A stretch of 7,179 bases of DNA from an uncultured beta proteobacterium. GTDB lineage: Bacteria; Pseudomonadota; Gammaproteobacteria; Burkholderiales; Burkholderiaceae_C. Both the position numbers and the translations under genes were made by a program. The stretch is from contig CAIOLZ010000018.1 in assembly GCA_903859265.1 (NCBI GenBank), positions 1-7,179 of the forward strand, written 5' to 3'. The notes beneath the pieces are model-generated. The model ran no database searches, was not told the DNA's origin, and was given only the letters and a program-made list of their open reading frames with translations. This document shows positions 1 through 5,424 of this stretch, in pieces; the stretch's first letter is position 1; every line of letters starts with the position of its first letter.

Positions 1-4
1 ACAC

Positions 5-31
5 GATGGGTCTCCTTGAGAATGACCCATC
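5..31. repeat. 8-bp inverted repeat, possible hairpin
   Basis: GATGGGTC at 5-12 pairs perfectly with GACCCATC at 24-31 across an 11-base loop. No T-run follows on the plus strand; on the minus strand the sequence leaves the window four bases after the arm, so a terminator tail for slyD or a neighbour cannot be judged. It could be a terminator stem, an operator or chance. Confidence 0.4.
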
Positions 32-43
32 CATGGTATTGCG

Positions 44-63
44 CAATTATCCGCAGATAATTG
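44..63. repeat. 8-bp palindrome, operator-like
   Basis: CAATTATC (44-51) and GATAATTG (56-63) are exact reverse complements separated by CGCA. The arms are AT-rich and the spacer short, which fits a dimeric regulator binding site better than a terminator, although TCATTTTT follows on the plus strand. The GATAAT half resembles a Fur-box half-site, but the spacing does not match the usual Fur consensus, so no regulator is assigned. Confidence 0.35.
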
Positions 64-166
64 TCATTTTTAGTATTTAACGTTCAGCAAAGACTTATTA
101 TTGCTATTATTTAAGAATATAAGCAATTTATGACAATCTCCTGATACGACTCGGGGCCAGAGGTTG

Positions 167-643
167 TTAATGCTGGTGGCCATGCGCACCGTGCACGTGT
201 CCATGCTGAATTTCCTCGTCGGAGGCGGCGCGCACATCAACGACCTGGATCTGAAAGCGCAATGTCTTGCCCGCCATCGGATGGTTGCCGTCGAGCATGA
301 CCTGATCACCTTTGATTTTGATGACCGTAAAGACCAGGGTGTTGCCATCATCGCCTCGCCCTTCCAGTTGCCCTCCCACTTTTACACCTGGGGGAAACTG
401 CGTTTTGGGAATGGTTTGCAACAGCCGCTCGTCGCGCAAACCAAATGCGTCTTGCGGCGCCAGTTCGATCGTGGTCTGAAACCCCTTTTGCTGGCCTTCC
501 AGCGCTAATTCCACTTTTGCAAAGGTATTGCCGTAGCCGCCATGCAAATAGGCGATCGGCTCCTTGCTGGCCTCCAGCATTTTTCCCGAGGTTTCGGAGA
601 TCCTGTACTGGATGGTGACAGCGGTGTTTTTTTGAATTTTCAT
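167..643 (-). CDS. slyD: SlyD-like FKBP-type peptidyl-prolyl isomerase
   Basis: Cytoplasmic peptidyl-prolyl cis-trans isomerase/chaperone of the SlyD family, 158 aa (E. coli SlyD is 196). Residues about 1-63 and 126-140 form the split FKBP domain (YLHG at 32-35, ALEG at 47-50); about 64-125 is the insert-in-flap chaperone domain, ending in the characteristic DGNHPMAGK (118-126). The C-terminus (147-158) holds six histidines and no cysteine, so any metal-binding tail is much shorter than that of E. coli. Two usually conserved FKBP positions differ: the aspartate of the V-D-x-S type motif is Glu24 (LEAS), and the Gly-Leu-Glu before ALEG reads K-V-E (43-45). No signal peptide is seen. The start ATG at 643 matches family N-termini, but no clear ribosome-binding site precedes it. 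It is divergent from grxD. Family is near certain; the slyD symbol assumes this is the principal SlyD rather than a paralogue. Confidence 0.88.
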   Translation of the reverse strand: MKIQKNTAVTIQYRISETSGKMLEASKEPIAYLHGGYGNTFAKVELALEGQQKGFQTTIELAPQDAFGLRDERLLQTIPKTQFPPGVKVGGQLEGRGDDGNTLVFTVIKIKGDQVMLDGNHPMAGKTLRFQIQVVDVRAASDEEIQHGHVHGAHGHQH

Positions 644-787
644 AGTGTGGCCAAGAGTGAACTGCGAACAAAATAAGCTCCGATTATCAGGAAAAACCCC
701 ATCGCCAAATAGCTATGGCACAGTGCCTGAGCCTAGCGGGGGGTAAGGTGAAATAATCGGGGCTTGTTTTTATTGAGGACTGCACCC
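644..787. promoter_or_regulatory. Divergent slyD/grxD intergenic region with dyad
   Basis: This 144-base gap must hold the start signals of both genes. A perfect 11-bp palindrome, GGCAC-A-GTGCC, sits at 717-727, flanked by GCTA (712-715) and TAGC (734-737). Outside these, CCGATTAT (680-687) and ATAATCGG (753-760) form a wider inverted repeat almost centred on the palindrome. Each outer arm carries a -10-like hexamer facing its own gene: GATAAT on the minus strand (688-683) for slyD, and AATAAT on the plus strand (752-757) for grxD. Neither has a good -35 at standard spacing, so the promoter calls are tentative. GAGGA at 775-779 lies eight bases before the grxD ATG and is a good ribosome-binding site. 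Confidence 0.4.
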
Positions 788-1114
788 ATGAGCGACGCAC
801 ACCAACGCATCGACGAACTCGTCAAATCCAATGAGATTTTGCTTTTCATGAAGGGGACTGCCAGTTTTCCGCAGTGCGGATTCTCGGGCCGCGCGATTCA
901 AATCCTCAAGGCCTGCGGCGTTGACACCAAAGCCATCAAGACCGTCAATGTGCTGGAAGACGACGGAATCCGCCAGGGCATCAAGGATTACAGCCAGTGG
1001 CCCACCATTCCACAGTTGTACATCAAGGGAGAGTTCATCGGCGGTTCAGACATCATGATGGAGATGTACGAGTCGGGTGAACTGGCGCAGACACTGGGTA
1101 CCAAGCCCGCTTGA
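788..1114 (+). CDS. grxD: Monothiol glutaredoxin, Grx4/GrxD family
   Basis: Monothiol CGFS glutaredoxin, 108 aa (E. coli Grx4 is 115). Proteins of this family bind a [2Fe-2S] cluster between two subunits with glutathione, act in Fe-S cluster transfer and iron homeostasis, and partner with BolA-type proteins. Visible marks: the glutathione-contacting Lys22 in MKGT (21-24), the active-site CGFS (30-33), WPTIP with the cis-proline (71-75), and the GGSDI region (85-89). The start is ATG 788, eight bases after GAGGA (775-779); an in-frame TTG at 764 would add eight residues but lies upstream of that ribosome-binding site. It is divergent from slyD and convergent with the lytic transglycosylase, with 53 bases between stop codons. 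Cytoplasmic. Confidence 0.95.
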   Translation: MSDAHQRIDELVKSNEILLFMKGTASFPQCGFSGRAIQILKACGVDTKAIKTVNVLEDDGIRQGIKDYSQWPTIPQLYIKGEFIGGSDIMMEMYESGELAQTLGTKPA

Positions 1115-1149
1115 AGCGACCGCAAGAACCAGGTTTCGCAGGGATGGGC

Positions 1150-1184
1150 GGCAGTTTTCAGGGCCGGTCAGCCTGAAAACTGCC
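1150..1184. terminator. Perfect 13-bp hairpin at convergent 3' ends
   Basis: GGCAGTTTTCAGG (1150-1162) and CCTGAAAACTGCC (1172-1184) are exact reverse complements around a 9-base loop, forming a strong stem on either strand. It follows the grxD stop by 35 bases and spans the last codons and stop (1168-1170, in the loop) of the opposing lytic transglycosylase gene. No U-run follows on either strand, so it is not a textbook intrinsic terminator. A bidirectional transcription stop or a 3'-end stabilising stem is the best inference from its position. Confidence 0.5.
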
Positions 1185-1821
1185 AGTTGCGCTTGGCGGC
1201 CAATACGGCGTTCGGGTACTCAGCCTTGCCGCGGGAGCCGTTGTAACGCCCCAGCGCCATCATCCAATCGCCCTGTTCGACATCGAGGTAGTGCCGCAAT
1301 ATGACGCAGCCAAAACGCAGATTGGTTTGCATGTGAAACAGTGTGCTGGGATCCCCGTTGGCGAGTTGGCGGGTCCAGAATGGCATGACCTGCATGTAAC
1401 CTCGAGCGCCAACGCTGCTAACGGCAAATTGGCGGAAATTGCTCTCCACCTGGATCAGCCCCAGCACAGTGGCCGTATCCAGGCCGGCACGGTGGCTTTC
1501 GTACCAAACGGATTGCAGAAATTCGCGCCGCGATTCCCAATCCGGCTTTTTGCTCTGCAGCCGTTGGCTCATGGCGCCCAGCCAGCGCAGGTACACCAAA
1601 CGGGATTCGGTGTCCGGGAATTCGGGGATCGGAGGCGCTGCGTATCGAATTGCAGAACTCAGCGCAGTCCGCACGGAATCGGCCAGGGCCTCTTCAATTT
1701 GCCCCCCGGCCCACGCCAGCCGGGGCAACGCAAGTGACGCTGCGCCCGCCACCAAAGCCCGCCAAATAACGCTACGCCGCGACTTCCGTTGCGCCGTGAT
1801 GCTAGGGCTCACCGGTTCCAA
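1168..1821 (-). CDS. Small exported lytic transglycosylase (SLT domain)
   Basis: Soluble lytic transglycosylase-like protein, 217 aa, expected to cleave the MurNAc-GlcNAc bond of peptidoglycan in the periplasm with formation of 1,6-anhydroMurNAc. The SLT domain covers about 104-205: the catalytic glutamate is Glu126 in LIQVESNF (122-129), followed by GARGYMQVMP (138-147) and GRYNGS (191-196), the counterparts of the family's GLMQ and YN-x-G motifs. The N-terminus is an export signal with basic residues (RKSRR, 12-16), a hydrophobic stretch (18-33) and a likely cut after AWA (36-38). SRRSVIW (14-20) resembles a Tat motif. There is no lipobox cysteine. The start is uncertain: TTG 1821 or GTG 1812 (three residues shorter); upstream in frame is only the proS stop. 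It begins 15 bases after proS, which suggests cotranscription. Its stop codon lies inside a hairpin. No specific gene name is justified. Confidence 0.88.
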   Translation of the reverse strand: MEPVSPSITAQRKSRRSVIWRALVAGAASLALPRLAWAGGQIEEALADSVRTALSSAIRYAAPPIPEFPDTESRLVYLRWLGAMSQRLQSKKPDWESRREFLQSVWYESHRAGLDTATVLGLIQVESNFRQFAVSSVGARGYMQVMPFWTRQLANGDPSTLFHMQTNLRFGCVILRHYLDVEQGDWMMALGRYNGSRGKAEYPNAVLAAKRNWQFSG

Positions 1822-1836
1822 CGCACGGGTTCCGGT

Positions 1837-3579
1837 TCACGCTTTCAGGCGCGACGTCAGCAAAGCCAAAATCTCCGTGACCGGAACGCTGATCGCTGTT
1901 GCTTCACGGCGATGCTGGTATTCCACCTTGCCTTCCTTCAAGCCGCGGTCGCCGATGTTGACGCGGTGTGGCACGCCGATCAGTTCCCAGTCGGCAAACA
2001 TGGCACCCGGGCGCTCATTGCGGTCATCAAGCATCACATCAACACCCGCTTCCAGCAGATCGGCATACAACTTGTCAGAGGCTGCCTTGACCTCAGGAAA
2101 ACGGTCGGGGCTGATCGGGCACAGCACCACGGTAAAAGGTGCCAGTGCGTCGGGCCAAATTATCCCGCGCGCATCATGATTTTGTTCAATCGCGGCCGCT
2201 GGCAAGCGCGTGATGCCAATGCCATAGCAGCCCATTTCCATCGCCTGCGGCTTGCCGTTGACGTCCAGAAATGTGGCGTTCATGGCTTTGCTGTACTTGG
2301 TGCCGAGGTAAAAAATATGGCCGATCTCGATACCCCGTTCGATCGCCAAAACGCCCTTGCCATCCGGTGACATGTCGCCTTCGACCACGTTACGAATGTC
2401 GGCCACCACATCGGGCTCCGGCACGTCGCGGCCCCAGTTAACACCTGTGATGTGAAAGTCCACCTCGTTGGCGCCGCAAATCCAGTCACGCATCAAAGCG
2501 ACTTCGCGGTCCGCCACCACGCGCAAGGGCTTCTTCAATCCGACCGGTCCCAGGTAGCCCGGTTCGCAACCGAAGTGGGCGTCAATTTCTGCCAGCGTGG
2601 CAAACCGGAAATCGGCCAGACCAGGAATTTTTCCGACCTTGACCTCGTTCATGCTACGGTCGCCGCGCAGCAGCAGCAACCAAACCTGGGACTTGATGAC
2701 TTCGCCCTCGGCGTTGCGCTCGTCAGTGGCCAGCACCAACGACTTCAGGGAACTCTCCAGCGGCAAACCCAAAAATTCCGCCACGTCGGCACAGGTGCTC
2801 TTTCCCGGTGTCGCCACCTTGGTCATGGTCCTGGTGGGGGATTCACGCACACCGGTTGGCGCCAGGGCCTGCGCCTTTTCCATATTGGCCGCGTAGTCAC
2901 TTTGCGGGCAGTAAACGATGGCGTCCTCGCCGGTTGCCGCGATCACCTGGAACTCTTCGCTCAGGTCTCCGCCGATGGCGCCGCTGTCCGCCGCAACCGC
3001 CCGGTAGGTCAGGCCAAAGCGGTCAAAAATGCGCCGATAGGCCTTGGCCATCACCTGGTAGCTGACCTTGGCCGATTCGGCATCCCGGTCGAAACTGTAG
3101 GCATCTTTCATGGTGAATTCACGCCCGCGCATCAGGCCAAATCGGGGCCGGCGTTCATCACGGAACTTGGTCTGAATCTGGTAAAAGTTTTTTGGCAACT
3201 GCTTGTAGCTTTTGATCTCCTGGCGGGCGATGTCGGTGACGACTTCCTCGCTGGTCGGTTGCACCACATAGTCGCGCGCATGCCGGTCCTTGATGCGTAA
3301 AAGCTCGGGGCCCATCTTCTCAAAACGCCCGGTTTCTTGCCACAACTCGGCGGGCTGCACCACGGGCATGGACAGCTCCACTGCGCCAGCGCGGTTCATT
3401 TCCTCGCGCACGATGGCTTCCACTTTGCGAATCACGCGCAGCCCCATCGGCATGTAGGTGTAGATGCCGGCGCTGAGCTTTTTAATCATGCCGGCACGCA
3501 TCATGAGTTGATGGCTGACGACCTCAGCGTCGGTCGGAGCTTCTTTGAGGGTGGAGATAAAAAACTGGGATGCTTTCAT
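1837..3579 (-). CDS. proS: Prolyl-tRNA synthetase, bacterial type with editing domain
   Basis: Class II aminoacyl-tRNA synthetase charging tRNA(Pro) with proline, cytoplasmic, 580 aa (E. coli 572). The catalytic core shows TSEE (109-112), motif 2 from Phe139 with RDERRPRFG (140-148) and REFTMKDAYSF (153-163), and motif 3 GCYGIGITR (450-458). Between them, about 224-400, lies the YbaK-like editing domain that removes mischarged alanine; Lys279 in SLKSLV aligns with the lysine known to matter for editing in E. coli. Residues about 480-580 form the anticodon-binding domain. ATG 3579 starts the normal family N-terminus (MKASQFF). The open frame continues 125 codons upstream, but that part overlaps rppH and has no family resemblance. 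No clear ribosome-binding site precedes ATG 3579. The gene is divergent from rppH and followed by the lytic transglycosylase. Confidence 0.97.
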   Translation of the reverse strand: MKASQFFISTLKEAPTDAEVVSHQLMMRAGMIKKLSAGIYTYMPMGLRVIRKVEAIVREEMNRAGAVELSMPVVQPAELWQETGRFEKMGPELLRIKDRHARDYVVQPTSEEVVTDIARQEIKSYKQLPKNFYQIQTKFRDERRPRFGLMRGREFTMKDAYSFDRDAESAKVSYQVMAKAYRRIFDRFGLTYRAVAADSGAIGGDLSEEFQVIAATGEDAIVYCPQSDYAANMEKAQALAPTGVRESPTRTMTKVATPGKSTCADVAEFLGLPLESSLKSLVLATDERNAEGEVIKSQVWLLLLRGDRSMNEVKVGKIPGLADFRFATLAEIDAHFGCEPGYLGPVGLKKPLRVVADREVALMRDWICGANEVDFHITGVNWGRDVPEPDVVADIRNVVEGDMSPDGKGVLAIERGIEIGHIFYLGTKYSKAMNATFLDVNGKPQAMEMGCYGIGITRLPAAAIEQNHDARGIIWPDALAPFTVVLCPISPDRFPEVKAASDKLYADLLEAGVDVMLDDRNERPGAMFADWELIGVPHRVNIGDRGLKEGKVEYQHRREATAISVPVTEILALLTSRLKA

Positions 3580-3681
3580 GGCACAAATCGTTGAACTGCA
3601 GTGCTGTCTGCGGGCATTCGATGCTTGATACACGGCGCATGCTGTGCATAATGAACGAAGTTTAAAAATTGGGGTTTGATT
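3580..3681. promoter_or_regulatory. proS/rppH divergent region with sigma70-type rppH promoter
   Basis: On the plus strand TTGATA (3625-3630) and CATAAT (3647-3652) each match the sigma70 consensus at five of six positions with a 16-base spacer, predicting transcription from about 3659 and a leader of roughly 23 bases before the rppH ATG. GGGG at 3671-3674 is a modest ribosome-binding site seven bases upstream of that ATG. For proS on the other strand I see no comparable -35/-10 pair and no ribosome-binding site, although its promoter probably lies here too. Confidence 0.6.
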
Positions 3682-4272
3682 ATGCTTGACCGGGACGGCT
3701 TTCGCCCCAACGTCGGCATCATCCTGCTCAATCAGAGAAATCAGGTTTTTTGGGGCAAACGCATACGAACCCATTCGTGGCAATTTCCACAGGGCGGCAT
3801 TGACCGGGGCGAAACCCCCGAGCAGGCCATGTTCCGTGAATTGCACGAAGAAGTGGGACTCCATCCGGAGCACGTAAGCATTGTCGCAAGGACCCGGGAC
3901 TGGTTGCGCTACGAGGTGCCAGACAGGTATATCCGACGCGATGCGCGCGGGCATTACAAGGGCCAGAAACAGATCTGGTTTTTACTGCAACTCACCGGGC
4001 ACGACTGGGATTTGAACCTGCGCGCCACCGACCACCCGGAATTTGACGCCTGGCGTTGGAATGACTATTGGGTGCCGCTCGATGCAGTGGTGGATTTCAA
4101 ACGTGGCGTGTACCAAATGGCGTTGACCGAACTGGCGCGCTACCTGCCGCGCCATGAACCCCGAAACCGCTATCTGCGCCACGGTAATCGCGCACGCGAT
4201 GTGGATGCAGAATTGGCGCCCCGCGCTACCGGGTCAGACGGCAATCTCAACGAGGGTGGCGCTACGGGCTAA
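3682..4272 (+). CDS. rppH: RNA pyrophosphohydrolase (Nudix), RppH
   Basis: Nudix hydrolase that removes pyrophosphate from triphosphorylated (or diphosphorylated) mRNA 5' ends, the step that opens transcripts to 5'-dependent RNase E decay; cytoplasmic. At 196 aa it is longer than E. coli RppH (176). The N-terminus DGFRPNVGI (5-13) and HSWQFPQGGI (31-40) match the family closely. The Nudix box G-x5-E-x7-RE-x2-EE-x-G runs 38-60 with Gly38, Glu44, Arg52, Glu53, Glu56, Glu57 and Gly59 all present. QKQIWFLLQL (95-104) and FDAWRW (121-126) follow. About 40 C-terminal residues past the fold are charged or glycine-rich, probably flexible. ATG 3682 is preferred over an in-frame TTG at 3676 because of the family start and the GGGG site. 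It is convergent with proB, with only five bases between the stop codons. Confidence 0.96.
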   Translation: MLDRDGFRPNVGIILLNQRNQVFWGKRIRTHSWQFPQGGIDRGETPEQAMFRELHEEVGLHPEHVSIVARTRDWLRYEVPDRYIRRDARGHYKGQKQIWFLLQLTGHDWDLNLRATDHPEFDAWRWNDYWVPLDAVVDFKRGVYQMALTELARYLPRHEPRNRYLRHGNRARDVDAELAPRATGSDGNLNEGGATG

Positions 4273-4277
4273 AGCGC

Positions 4278-5405
4278 TCAGCGGGTGACAACCAGATTGT
4301 CACGGTGCAGCATTTCAGACTCGGCGGCGTAGCCCAGAATGCGCTCGATTTCTGACGACGGTTTTTTGCAGATCAGCCTTGCCTCAGCGCTGGCGTAATT
4401 GGCAAGACCGCGCGCGATCTCCAGCCCGGAACTGTCGCGGATGGCAATGACATCCCCACGGGAAAACTCGCCATCCACGCTCAACATGCCAATGGGCAGC
4501 AGGCTTTTGCCTTCGCTGCACACCTTGAGCGCGGCGCCGGCATCCACCACCACCGCGCCGCGCATTTGCAAGTGGTCAGCAATCCACTGTTTGCGGGCCT
4601 GTGTTTTTTGCGTCTGGGCAATGAGCAGCGTGCCAATTGCCTCGCCGACCGAGAGGCGAATCAGTACGTCGGGCTCACGACCCCAGGCAATCACGGTGGA
4701 CGCACCCGAGCCCGCGGCCCGCTTGGCAGCCAATATCTTGGTAATCATGCCGCCGCGACCGATGCTCGAACCGGCCCCGCCGGCCATTCGCTCCAACTCG
4801 GTGTCGCCAGCCTTGGCCTGGTCAATGAAAGTTGCTTGTGGGTCTTTGCGCGGGTCTGCCGAATACAAGCCCTGCTGGTCGGTCAATATCACCAGGGCAT
4901 CGGCCTCAACCAGGTTGGCAACCAAGGCGCCCAGGGTGTCGTTATCGCCAAATTTAATTTCATCATTGACCACGGTGTCGTTCTCATTGATCACCGGCAC
5001 AACACCGAGCTTCAGCAGGGTCAGCAAAGTGGAGCGGGCGTTGAGGTAGCGCTCGCGGTCGGCCAGATCAGCATGCGTGAGCAAGACCTGCGCGCTGCCC
5101 AGATCATTGGCCCGCAGCTTGGTCTCGTACATATTGGCCAAACCCATTTGCCCGACGGCAGCGGCGGCCTGCAATTCCTGAATGGCGTGGGGGCGTGTGT
5201 TCCAACCCAGGCGCTTCATGCCCTCGGCAATGGCGCCGCTCGACACCATGATGACCTCACGCCCATCACGCACCAGATAGGCGATTTGGCGGCACCATTC
5301 GCCGATGGCATCAGCATCGAGCCCGCGGCCTTCATTGGTGACCAGACTTGATCCAACCTTGACAACGATACGCCGAGCATCGCGCAACAAAAAAGACTGT
5401 TCCAT
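4278..5405 (-). CDS. proB: Glutamate 5-kinase with PUA domain
   Basis: Catalyses the ATP-dependent phosphorylation of glutamate to glutamyl 5-phosphate, the first and normally proline-inhibited step of proline biosynthesis; cytoplasmic. At 375 aa it matches the E. coli enzyme (367). The amino-acid kinase domain (about 10-260) shows VVKVGSS (14-20), VSSGAIA (54-60), the glutamate-binding INENDTV (139-145), FGDND (152-156), the nucleotide-side TDQQGLYSADPR (175-186) and GRGGMITK (216-223). Residues about 281-370 form the C-terminal PUA domain found in E. coli-type ProB. ATG 5405 is preceded by a GAGGGG ribosome-binding site (5413-5408). It starts 14 bases after obgE, implying cotranscription. 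Its partner proA is not in the window. Confidence 0.97.
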   Translation of the reverse strand: MEQSFLLRDARRIVVKVGSSLVTNEGRGLDADAIGEWCRQIAYLVRDGREVIMVSSGAIAEGMKRLGWNTRPHAIQELQAAAAVGQMGLANMYETKLRANDLGSAQVLLTHADLADRERYLNARSTLLTLLKLGVVPVINENDTVVNDEIKFGDNDTLGALVANLVEADALVILTDQQGLYSADPRKDPQATFIDQAKAGDTELERMAGGAGSSIGRGGMITKILAAKRAAGSGASTVIAWGREPDVLIRLSVGEAIGTLLIAQTQKTQARKQWIADHLQMRGAVVVDAGAALKVCSEGKSLLPIGMLSVDGEFSRGDVIAIRDSSGLEIARGLANYASAEARLICKKPSSEIERILGYAAESEMLHRDNLVVTR

Positions 5406-5424
5406 GTCCCCTCAGGTCCTCAGG
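5406..5424 (-). promoter_or_regulatory. Duplicated CCTGAGG at obgE stop / proB ribosome-binding site
   Basis: Reading the minus strand, CCTGAGG (5424-5418), one base, CCTGAGG again (5416-5410), then GGAC and the proB ATG. The first copy contains the obgE stop codon TGA (5422-5420); the second supplies the Shine-Dalgarno-like GAGGGG. This tight arrangement fits coupled translation of obgE and proB. Confidence 0.45.

Larger units (their letters stand above)
1..166. other. AT-rich intergenic region with inverted repeats
   Basis: No credible coding sequence covers this stretch; the one reading frame here (minus strand, 70-351) runs antisense within slyD and resembles nothing known. Base composition is visibly AT-rich compared with the genes, especially 56-135. 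It holds two clean inverted repeats (5-31 and 44-63, listed separately) and a looser pair, ATTGCT at 100-105 with AGCAAT at 122-127. It lies downstream of slyD and beside an unseen gene left of the window, so it may carry that gene's promoter or operators, or the slyD 3' end. I found no convincing -35/-10 pair on either strand and no U-tract terminator for slyD. Confidence 0.6.

Noticed and set aside
56..72. Fur box in the left intergenic region
   Set aside because: GATAATTGTCATTTTTA shares only one half-site-like element with the Fur consensus; symmetry and spacing do not fit.
627..633. A7 homopolymer at codons 4-6 of slyD as a phase-variation tract
   Set aside because: Seven As are too short to be convincing, and lysine/asparagine codons explain them.
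715..737. Sigma54 promoter (TGGCAC...) between slyD and grxD
   Set aside because: TGGCAC is present but no TGC element lies at the required distance downstream; the sequence is better explained as part of the GGCACAGTGCC palindrome.
1291..2370. Plus-strand open frames opposite the lytic transglycosylase and proS (1291-1737, 1439-2179, 1789-2370)
   Set aside because: Their sequences have no recognisable domains and they lie entirely antisense to well-supported genes; long antisense frames are expected in GC-rich codon usage.
3580..3954. N-terminal extension of proS by 125 codons on the minus strand
   Set aside because: The extension overlaps the start of rppH on the other strand, shows no family resemblance, and the normal ProS N-terminus begins at ATG 3579.
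4399..5351. Plus-strand open frames opposite proB (up to 261 codons)
   Set aside because: Shadows of proB; no ribosome-binding site or domain signature supports them.
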